This document shows, in pieces, positions 34,218 to 41,707 of a DNA stretch of 64,000 bases (positions within the stretch are counted from its first letter, which is position 1; every line of letters starts with the position of its first letter). Source of the stretch: Fibrobacter sp. UWP2 (lineage in GTDB: Bacteria; Fibrobacterota; Fibrobacteria; Fibrobacterales; Fibrobacteraceae); the NCBI RefSeq assembly GCF_900141705.1, contig NZ_FQYM01000002.1:118072-182071 (forward strand), in the 5' to 3' direction. The notes under the pieces were generated by a model. It was not told where the DNA came from. It did no database searches and saw nothing but the letters and a program-made list of their open reading frames with translations. The position numbers and the translations under genes were made by a program.

Positions 34218-36896
34218 ATGGGTTATGGAATGAAAGTTACGGCGGTGGCGACTTTTGCCAGCGTTGCTTTGGGTCTTGCGACGCCGTCTTTTTCGGCGAC
34301 GCGTCAAGTGGAGTACCTAAATCGAGGACTCTCTGTTGGCAATACGGGCAACGGCGTGCTTGTGAGTTGGCGCCTGCTTGCTTCGGATGCGCCGAATACA
34401 GGGTTTAACCTGTACCGTGACGGTACGAAAGTTGCGACCATCGACGCAACGCAGGGTACGAACTACCTGGATGCCAAGGGGAGCGTTACCGCGAAATATA
34501 CGGTCGCCCCAGTGGTGAACGGTGTTGAGGGCGCCCAGGCGGGGGCCTCGGTGGTACTCGGCAGTGCCAACAGCGGGCATTCCTACACGACCATCAAACT
34601 CGATGTTCCGGCGAACCAGACCATGCCTGACGGCTCCACGTGCTCTTATACGCCCAACGACATGAGCGCGGGCGACCTGGACGGCGACGGCGAAATGGAC
34701 TTGGTCCTCAAATGGGACCCGAGCAACTCCAAGGACAATTCCCAGTCCGGCTACACGGGTTCTGTTATCATTGACGGGCTTAAGCTCGACGGCACGAGGC
34801 TCTGGCGCATCGACCTCGGCAAGAATATTCGCGCGGGCGCGCACTACACGCAGTTCATGGTCTACGATCTGGATGGCGATGGCATCTCCGAAATCGTGAT
34901 GAAGACAAGCGATGGTACGGTAGATGGCAAAGGTACGGTCATTGGTGACAAGAGTAAGGACTACCGCACAAGTACTGGCACCATCATGAGCGGAAACGAG
35001 TACCTGACTGTGTTCAACGGCAAGACTGGCGCCGCCATCAATACGATTGACTACTGGCCAAAGCGAGACATTACCAACAAGTGGGGCGACACCTACGGCA
35101 ACCGCAGCGAACGCATGCTGGCCGCGGTGGCCTATTTGGACGGAGTGCATCCGAGCGTGGTCTTTAGCCGTGGCTATTACACCGCGGCCTATGTGGCTGC
35201 CTACAACTTTGACGGAAAAAATCTCACGCAGATTTGGCAACACAAATCCGAAACGTCGGGCCAGGGGCTCTATGGACAGGGCAACCACAACCTCTCCGTG
35301 GGCGATATAGACGGCGACGGTTACGACGAAATCGTTTGGGGTGCGGGTGCCCTCAAGCACGACGGCACCTTGCTGCACCGCACTGGCCTCGGTCATGGCG
35401 ATGCCATGCACTTCTCCGACCTGGATCCCGATTTGCCGGGCCTTGAAGTGTGGGATGTTCACGAAGAAAAGAGCGCCAAATATACCGACGAAATGCATGA
35501 CCAGAACGGCAAAATCATTTGGGGCGACTTGCAGCCGGACCCGGGCGTGGATAACGGCCGCGGCATGGCTGCCGACATCGATTCCACCAGCCGCGGTTTT
35601 GAAATGTGGAGCGGCCAAAGCGGCGGTATCCGTACTTGCAAGGGTGAAAAATTGAATGCGACGACACCCTCGGTAAACTTCCGCATTTACTGGGATGGAG
35701 ACCTCCAGGACGAACTCTTTGACGGTACCGGCAGCGGCAAGGGCGGCAAGATTGAGAAATGGAATTCCTCCAAAAAAACAATTGATCGCATTTTTACCCC
35801 GGCGAATGTGAACAACGCCACGGTCAATAACAGCACCAAGTCGAATCCGGGTCTCGTGGCCGACTTGTTTGGCGACTGGCGCGAGGAACTCATCATGCGC
35901 AATGCAAATGACGCCTCGCAGCTGATTGTTTTCTCGACCGGAGCCACGTCTCCCTACCGCCTTTACACGTTGCTGCACGACACCCACTACCGTGTGAGTA
36001 TCGCCTGGCAGAACGTGGCCTACAACCAGCCGCCTCATGTGGGCTACTACCTCCCGGACATGGTCAAGAACCTCAAGAAGCCGGACGTGTACTATGCCAA
36101 GGTCCCTGAAGGCGTTCAGGAGGTAATTCCCGCCAGCTCCAGTTCCGTGGACGCTTCCTCTTCCAGCGTGGTTCCCACGAGTTCCGAAGTCGTGACGCCC
36201 GCCGGTTTTGATTATGCGTCCGTTGTGAATGCAGCTAACCCGGACGAGGGCGTGGGTACCTACGAAAAGACCAATGCGGGCTATATCGGCGACGGCTACT
36301 ACAACTTTAACAACGAAGCCGGCAGCAGTGCTACATGGAAACTGAACGTATCCAAGGCGGGCGAGTCGCAAATTGCCATCCGCTTTGCAAATGGTGGCAA
36401 TGCGAACCGCGATATGACCTTGGTGGTGAACGGCAAGGAAGTGGGAACTGTGGTTTTCCCCTCGACGGGAGCGTGGACCACATACGAAGTCGCCGTGGTG
36501 GACGGCGCTGTGGCGCTCAATGCTGGTGCGAACACGGTCCAGCTGGTGTCTGTTTCGGCAGAAGGCGGCCCCAATGTGGATGCCTTCGGCTTTTCCCTGG
36601 CCGGAGTCGCGCAGGGCTCGAGCTCGGAATCGACTACCGCACAGCCCAAGGTCGTAGCCTTGAATAATTCTTTCGACGCCATTTCGGGGACGATTCGTGT
36701 CGCTGAAGCGGGGATTGCCGAAATATATGTGTACGATGTCACGGGTCACATGGTTACAGGGCTGTCCAAGATGGTCTCCGCAGGGGAGTCCCGTATAGGC
36801 CTCGAAAAGACGGGCTTGTCCAAGGGCGTGTATTTGGTCAAGGTTCTCTTTAATGGGCGCTTGGTATCGAGGAGTACAATGACTCACTTAAGGTAA
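34218..36896 (+). CDS. Rhamnogalacturonan lyase, PL11, with carbohydrate-binding module (third copy)
   Basis: 892 residues with signal peptide ending PSFSA. The fibronectin-like domain and PL11 propeller span about 25-625 (GDLDGDGEMD, NIRAGAHYTQF, YDLDGDGISE, FGDWREELIMRN). A Ser-rich linker (ASSSSVDASSSSVVPTSS) is followed by a CBM35-like module (about 680-800, GYIGDGYYNFNNEAG...SAEGGPNVDAFGFSLAGV) and a sorting-like tail (LSKGVYLVKVLFNGRLV). The linker is absent from the second copy. ATG at 34218 follows GAGGTG, matching the start context MG(K/Y)G of the second copy; the ATG at 34191 lacks a site. Confidence 0.92.
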   Translation: MGYGMKVTAVATFASVALGLATPSFSATRQVEYLNRGLSVGNTGNGVLVSWRLLASDAPNTGFNLYRDGTKVATIDATQGTNYLDAKGSVTAKYTVAPVVNGVEGAQAGASVVLGSANSGHSYTTIKLDVPANQTMPDGSTCSYTPNDMSAGDLDGDGEMDLVLKWDPSNSKDNSQSGYTGSVIIDGLKLDGTRLWRIDLGKNIRAGAHYTQFMVYDLDGDGISEIVMKTSDGTVDGKGTVIGDKSKDYRTSTGTIMSGNEYLTVFNGKTGAAINTIDYWPKRDITNKWGDTYGNRSERMLAAVAYLDGVHPSVVFSRGYYTAAYVAAYNFDGKNLTQIWQHKSETSGQGLYGQGNHNLSVGDIDGDGYDEIVWGAGALKHDGTLLHRTGLGHGDAMHFSDLDPDLPGLEVWDVHEEKSAKYTDEMHDQNGKIIWGDLQPDPGVDNGRGMAADIDSTSRGFEMWSGQSGGIRTCKGEKLNATTPSVNFRIYWDGDLQDELFDGTGSGKGGKIEKWNSSKKTIDRIFTPANVNNATVNNSTKSNPGLVADLFGDWREELIMRNANDASQLIVFSTGATSPYRLYTLLHDTHYRVSIAWQNVAYNQPPHVGYYLPDMVKNLKKPDVYYAKVPEGVQEVIPASSSSVDASSSSVVPTSSEVVTPAGFDYASVVNAANPDEGVGTYEKTNAGYIGDGYYNFNNEAGSSATWKLNVSKAGESQIAIRFANGGNANRDMTLVVNGKEVGTVVFPSTGAWTTYEVAVVDGAVALNAGANTVQLVSVSAEGGPNVDAFGFSLAGVAQGSSSESTTAQPKVVALNNSFDAISGTIRVAEAGIAEIYVYDVTGHMVTGLSKMVSAGESRIGLEKTGLSKGVYLVKVLFNGRLVSRSTMTHLR

Positions 36897-36910
36897 ACCT
36901 CCATATGCCT

Positions 36911-36959
36911 GCCCTGGGGAAGTTTAGGAGTGTCTTCCCTGGGGCGGGTTTTGGTTTTT
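36911..36959 (+). terminator. Weak intra-operon hairpin between PL11 and esterase genes
   Basis: GCCC-TG-GGGAAG pairs with CTTCCC-TG-GGGC with a 2x2 internal loop, followed by an interrupted T-run (TTTTGGTTTTTG). It could partly reduce transcription into the two esterase genes or stabilise the upstream mRNA end. Confidence 0.45.
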
Positions 36960-36976
36960 GATAAAGGATTGGATAT

Positions 36977-38824
36977 ATGGGAAAGTTCTTTAGTAGAGTT
37001 TGGCAAAGCGCGGTGGTTGCGTCGATGCTCGTTTCGCCTGCCATTTGGGCGAAGGTGACCATCTACATGTGCGGAGATTCCACCATGCAGGATTGGAATG
37101 CGGGCTATTACCCCAAGCAGGGCATAGGGCAGGATTTCCAATACTGGTTTGACTCCGGCTTAGCCTCTGTCAAGAACTACGGTGCGGGCGGTACTGCCGC
37201 CGAGACGTACTACACGGGTGGCAAGTGGGACCCGGTCAAGAATGGCCTCCAGAAGGGCGACTATGTGTTTATCCAGTTTGGCATCAACGATCGCAACTAC
37301 AGCAACGAAGCGAATTACGTGACCTACATGACCAAGATGGTGCAGGAAGCCCAGGCAAAGGGCGCATACCCGATCCTCATGAATCCAGTGCGTCGTAGCG
37401 ATTTTCGCAACAAGTCGGCGGTAAACGATTCCATTTACGAGTCGTACCATAACTACCCGATTCTTACTCGTAAACTTGCGCAAGACCTGAATGTGCCCAT
37501 CATCGATATGGATACCTTGAGCCGTAACCTGCTCCTCTCCCTGGGCAAGGAATACACCCTCAACTTTTTGAATGTGTGGCTGGATGCGGGTGAATACAGC
37601 AACTACAAGAACGGCAACTCCGATAACTTGCATTTTCAGCAGAACGGCGCCAACAGCTTTGGCCGCATCATCACAGAACAGCTACGCGTGCATCCGGATC
37701 CCATCGTAAAGAAGCTCGCCGATTACTTGTCCCCCATGTACAAGGTGGACGTGAAGGTGTCTCCTGCCGGAGCGGATTCCCTCACGAGCATCAGCAACTA
37801 TTACCCCAAGGGCATGACGGTGACCTTGAAGTCCCGCCCCTACGCCAAGGGCAAGAAGTTCCTCGGGTGGTACGACGGCAACGGCAACAAGGTGACTGCG
37901 AACAGCAATTCCACCGTGGAGTCCTCCAACATCATTACATTCGTGATGGGTGACAAGAGCACGCAATATACGGCAGTGTATGAAGGCGGTTCCGCCGAAA
38001 AGTACACCGGTAACGGAACCGCATTGACGACGTTCCCCACGTGTACTCCCAAAAAACTCGGAGACTCGTGTCCGGAGGCGTCTACCCCGGTCTCGTCCAG
38101 CTCCATCGAAATCGTAATTCCCGAAAGTTCTAGCAGCGAAGAGGTCGCCTATATCAGCACCGATATGAAAAACTTCATCGATGCCTCGAATCCAGAGGAG
38201 GGTGACGGTTTAACCGAAAGCAACCACGAGGGCTTTATGGGCGAGGGCTTCTTCAACTTTACCAATGCCATAAATTCCTACGCCACCTACGACATGGTGT
38301 TCCCGAGCGCGGGCTACGTGACCATGGGCATCCGCTACGCTTTTGACGGCAGCGCCGATCGCAAGGTGAACGTTTACCTGGGCGACCACGACTACTACGT
38401 GAATTGCAAGCCCACCGGTGGCTGGGACGTTTGGGATACCGCCTATGTGGATTTGGACTTGATTAACGGCGAGGCCCCGCTCAAGATTATCAGCCTTACC
38501 GAAAATGGAGGGCCGAATATCGACGCCTTTGCCTTCAGTATCGAGGGGGTCCGTCGCAAGGCCGATGTGGCCGGCAACCCGGCGGCCAATCCTGGGAACA
38601 CTACAGACCTGCGAACTCATAAATTGAGCGACATTTCCGTAAAAAAAGATTACTTTATGGTTAGTGTTTATTCTGTGGCAGGGCGACTTGTTGCCCAGCA
38701 GGCGGTGGCAGGGGCTTCGCTGAAAATGAGCCTCGATGGTATGGTCCAAAAAGAGGGAATGTACCATGTGGTCGTTCGTTCTGCAGGGCAGGTGCGTCAT
38801 TTTAATTGGGTAAAGATTAGGTAA
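36977..38824 (+). CDS. Rhamnogalacturonan acetylesterase, SGNH/CE12-like, multidomain (second copy)
   Basis: A close paralogue of the 32114 enzyme: signal (AVVASMLVSPAIWA), SGNH domain with MCGDSTMQDWN, FGINDRNYS and DNLHFQQNG. It has an InlB/Flg_new-like repeat (YYPKGMTVTLKSRPYAKGKK), a Ser-rich linker, a CBM35-like module (GLTESNHEGFMGEGFFNFTN...) and a short tail (MVSVYSVAGRLVAQQ...KEGMYHVVVRSAGQ). At 615 residues it has the same module order. It lies 80 bp after PL11 and 13 bp before the next esterase, so all three form one operon. Start context GGATATATGGG. Confidence 0.9.
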   Translation: MGKFFSRVWQSAVVASMLVSPAIWAKVTIYMCGDSTMQDWNAGYYPKQGIGQDFQYWFDSGLASVKNYGAGGTAAETYYTGGKWDPVKNGLQKGDYVFIQFGINDRNYSNEANYVTYMTKMVQEAQAKGAYPILMNPVRRSDFRNKSAVNDSIYESYHNYPILTRKLAQDLNVPIIDMDTLSRNLLLSLGKEYTLNFLNVWLDAGEYSNYKNGNSDNLHFQQNGANSFGRIITEQLRVHPDPIVKKLADYLSPMYKVDVKVSPAGADSLTSISNYYPKGMTVTLKSRPYAKGKKFLGWYDGNGNKVTANSNSTVESSNIITFVMGDKSTQYTAVYEGGSAEKYTGNGTALTTFPTCTPKKLGDSCPEASTPVSSSSIEIVIPESSSSEEVAYISTDMKNFIDASNPEEGDGLTESNHEGFMGEGFFNFTNAINSYATYDMVFPSAGYVTMGIRYAFDGSADRKVNVYLGDHDYYVNCKPTGGWDVWDTAYVDLDLINGEAPLKIISLTENGGPNIDAFAFSIEGVRRKADVAGNPAANPGNTTDLRTHKLSDISVKKDYFMVSVYSVAGRLVAQQAVAGASLKMSLDGMVQKEGMYHVVVRSAGQVRHFNWVKIR

Positions 38825-38837
38825 GGAGTACTGAACT

Positions 38838-40658
38838 ATGAATTCGATTCTCAAGATTGCCATAGCTGCTACGGTTTTTGCTGGCATTGCCGTGAGCGAT
38901 TCTACCTCGTTCAAGGTTCACGTGATTGGGGACTCTACGGTCTGTAACTACAAGGATAGCGCCTACCCGCAAACGGGCTGGGGGCAGATCCTGGGGAGTT
39001 TCTTTGACGGTTCCCGCGTCCAGGTGGTGAACTACGCTATCGGCGGTCGTAGTTCCAAGACGTTTGTGCAGGAAGGCCGCCTGGATGAAGTCAAGAAAAA
39101 TCTCCAGAAGGGCGATATCATGATGGTCCAGTTCGGGCATAACGACCGCTATTTTGGAAGCAAACCTCGTGAGGTCCCCTTTGATTCGCTTGGCTACTGG
39201 CTACAGCAGTATGCCGATGTGGCTAAAGGGGCGGGCGTTACCCTGGTGTACGTGACCCCGATGAACATGAACATGGGGGCGAATGGCCGCAATATCTTTA
39301 CTGAATACAACGTTGTCGGCAAGATGGAAGAACTCGCCAAGAAAAACGGCGCTGTCTATGTGAACCTGAATGCCAAATCCTACAACGCCTACAGCAAGAG
39401 CTGGGACCCGGCGTATGTTTCCCGCTACCAGTTCAAGATGTTCCTAAAGGGAGAATACCCGAATTACCCGGATGGTGTCACCAACGACGGAACGACGCAC
39501 TTCCAGGAATCGGGCTCCATTGCTCACTGTCAGTGGATTGCCGAGGAACTTGAAAGCGCCCTGAAAAATGAATCGTACATCTCTGCCGACAACAAGGCGA
39601 ACCTGACGCAGCTTGTGTCTGCCCTCAAGCCGCGCTACGCATTTACGGTCAAGGCGAATATTTCGAACAGCAAGGGCCTCATTACGCATAACCAGCAACT
39701 CCCTGGCGGCGCTCCGCTTACTTTGCATGTGAGCCCCGGTAGCTTTGGTAAGAAGTTCGTTGGCTGGTACGATGACGACTGCAATAAGCTTTCTGCCGAT
39801 TCGAACTACTACGGGAAAAAGACCCTCTACCGCGCCGCGACCTATACGGCCGTCTTTGACGGTGGGCCCGCCTGCCAGCCGACTTCGCACGGGGATGAAA
39901 ATTCTGGTGATACCCCCACGTCCTCTAGTTCCGTGGGGCCGGAATCTTCAAGTTCGTTTGACCAGAAAATTTGCTTTGAAGGTGTTGCCGACGATGCCTG
40001 GCCTTCTCCCATCGACATGGCTAACCCCGAAGTGGGGGACGGGTGGACCGAGGCAAACCACGAAGGCTATACGGGCCAGGGATTCTTTAACTTTGACAAT
40101 TCCGCCTACAGCACGGCTACCTACAATGTGACTTCGGACCAGTCCGCATCGAACGCCCGCGTGATGATCCGCTATTCGTTCCAAGGAAACACGGATCGAG
40201 ACATGAAGCTGACTGTCGATAATGGTGAGTACGATGTGACATTCAAGTCTACCGGAAGCTGGGACAAGTGGGATACCGCTTACGTCGAGGACGTGTGGGT
40301 GGATGCTCTTGACTTTAAGGTGAAACTGGCTTCTGCTTCGGCAGACGGTGGCCCGAATATCGACATGATTGCCTTTGACATCAAAGGCGTGTACCGCACG
40401 GGTTGTAAGCCTGCAGTGGTGCAGGGCGATACAGGTACAACGGCTCTTAAGGGGCTGGCGCACTTTGACGCAACCCGCCAAGGCTCGGTGCGCATCCAGG
40501 TGGTCAATTCGCTGGGCAAGGTCGTCGCCGATGAGGTGCGCATTGTACCGACAGGTTCGCTTTTGGAGTACATCGACAGGTTGAACATCCCCAGCGGCCG
40601 TTACCTGGTACGCATGACGTTGAACGGTAAAACCTATACCCAGGCCATAAAGAAATAA
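38838..40658 (+). CDS. Rhamnogalacturonan acetylesterase, SGNH/CE12-like (third, divergent copy)
   Basis: SGNH esterase whose catalytic domain differs from the other two: VIGDSTVCNYKDSAYPQTGWGQ, NYAIGGRSSKTF, VQFGHNDRYF and DGTTHFQESG. These are the S, G, N and D/H blocks as in YesT/RhgT-type enzymes. An InlB-like repeat (GKKFVGWYDDDCNKL), a Ser linker (TSSSSVGPESSSS), a CBM35-like module (GWTEANHEGYTGQGFFNFDN) and a tail ending IPSGRYLVRMTLNGKTY follow. It may take a different acetyl position or polymer than its neighbours. Last gene of the operon; no clear terminator follows. Confidence 0.9.
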   Translation: MNSILKIAIAATVFAGIAVSDSTSFKVHVIGDSTVCNYKDSAYPQTGWGQILGSFFDGSRVQVVNYAIGGRSSKTFVQEGRLDEVKKNLQKGDIMMVQFGHNDRYFGSKPREVPFDSLGYWLQQYADVAKGAGVTLVYVTPMNMNMGANGRNIFTEYNVVGKMEELAKKNGAVYVNLNAKSYNAYSKSWDPAYVSRYQFKMFLKGEYPNYPDGVTNDGTTHFQESGSIAHCQWIAEELESALKNESYISADNKANLTQLVSALKPRYAFTVKANISNSKGLITHNQQLPGGAPLTLHVSPGSFGKKFVGWYDDDCNKLSADSNYYGKKTLYRAATYTAVFDGGPACQPTSHGDENSGDTPTSSSSVGPESSSSFDQKICFEGVADDAWPSPIDMANPEVGDGWTEANHEGYTGQGFFNFDNSAYSTATYNVTSDQSASNARVMIRYSFQGNTDRDMKLTVDNGEYDVTFKSTGSWDKWDTAYVEDVWVDALDFKVKLASASADGGPNIDMIAFDIKGVYRTGCKPAVVQGDTGTTALKGLAHFDATRQGSVRIQVVNSLGKVVADEVRIVPTGSLLEYIDRLNIPSGRYLVRMTLNGKTYTQAIKK

Positions 40659-40697
40659 ATCTGCCACAAAAAAGTGCGCAAAATCACCATATTCAAA

Positions 40698-40755
40698 GTG
40701 TGGACTTTTTGTGGCGTTTTTCTGTCCACACTTATGTAAAAAAAATGTATATTTA
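40698..40755 (+). promoter_or_regulatory. Palindromic TGTGGAC operator and promoter of the TIGR02147 gene
   Basis: GTGTGGAC (40698-40705) and GTCCACAC (40724-40731) form a perfect 8-bp inverted repeat with 18 bases between. TATATTTATAGG starts at 40748, 25 bases after the inner TGTCCAC half. The left half is followed by TTTTT exactly as in the PL11 promoters. The symmetry suggests a dimeric regulator, possibly the product of the adjacent gene. Confidence 0.55.
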
Positions 40756-40786
40756 TAGGCAAAAATGTCTTTTTTGAATACCTGCC

Positions 40787-41707
40787 ATGATTAATCTTTT
40801 TGAATATCTCAATTATAGAGACTTCCTCAGGGACGCCTACGAAGAACGCCACGCAAGCGACTGGCGCTTTAGCCACCGTTATATTGCCGAGAAGGCTGGT
40901 TTTGACTCCTCGATGTTCAACAAGATTTTGCAGGGCAAGCGCAATATTACCGATCGCCTGGTTTCGACGTTCGCCGACATCTTTTGCCGAGACGAACGCG
41001 AAAAGACCTATTTTGCCAACATGGTCGCCTTTAACCAGGCAAAGAACCATTCGGAGAGCCGCCAGTACTTGGAAAAACTCGTCGCCACAAAGGAATGCCG
41101 CGTCGAGGACCTGGCGAAGGACCAGTTCGAGTATTTTGACCACTGGTACCACGCCGTTATTCGTGAACTGGTGACTTTTTACCCGTATGTGGGTGACGAT
41201 GCCGCCCTCGGTCTCATGGTGCGCCCTCCTATTTCGGCGAGCCAGGTGAAGAGCTCCATTGCGTTTTTGGAACGCCTTTCCATGATCAAGAAGAACGAGT
41301 CCACAGGTTTTTACGAACAAACGCAGGGACTCATTTCTAGTGGCACGGAATCTTACAGCACGGCGGTGAACGCCTACATCCAGCAGAACTTGACTGTGGC
41401 GCAAACTGCCATTGACCGCTTTGAGCGTGGGGAACGTAACCTCTCGACTTTGGCGTTTGGCTGCGATGAGAACACCTACAAGGAGCTGGTCGAAATGGTC
41501 CGCCGGTTCCGTCGCGAAATCTTGGCAAAGGTGGGGGCCTGCGAAAAGCCTAACCGCGTTTTTCAGCTGGGCATACAGTTGTTCCCGCTGAGTGATCCGT
41601 ATCCGCCTCCGCAACGCCGCGGCCGCAAACGCCGCATTCGCGGTCAAGAGGTTTTGGACGCCATGGATGGTGACGTCGTTACCGGTGGGGAGGTTGAACA
41701 TGTTTAG
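40787..41707 (+). CDS. TIGR02147-family putative transcriptional regulator
   Basis: 306-residue member of the Fibrobacter paralogous family TIGR02147. It opens INLFEYLNYRDFLRDAYEER and has a helix-turn-helix-like stretch SHRYIAEKAGFDSSMFNKILQGKRNIT (about 30-56). The family sequence FYPYVGDDAALGLMVRPPISASQVKSSIAFLERLSMIKK, a winged-helix-like second domain, follows. A basic tail (RRGRKRRIR) ends it. The exact role of the family is not established; DNA binding is inferred. It is preceded by the palindromic TGTGGAC box and overlaps the pectate lyase start by 8 bases, so regulator and enzyme are translated together. Confidence 0.87.
   Translation: MINLFEYLNYRDFLRDAYEERHASDWRFSHRYIAEKAGFDSSMFNKILQGKRNITDRLVSTFADIFCRDEREKTYFANMVAFNQAKNHSESRQYLEKLVATKECRVEDLAKDQFEYFDHWYHAVIRELVTFYPYVGDDAALGLMVRPPISASQVKSSIAFLERLSMIKKNESTGFYEQTQGLISSGTESYSTAVNAYIQQNLTVAQTAIDRFERGERNLSTLAFGCDENTYKELVEMVRRFRREILAKVGACEKPNRVFQLGIQLFPLSDPYPPPQRRGRKRRIRGQEVLDAMDGDVVTGGEVEHV

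Noticed and set aside
34317..36887. 856-codon open frame opposite the third PL11 gene
   Set aside because: Antisense shadow; the plus frame has signal peptide, calcium motifs and binding module.
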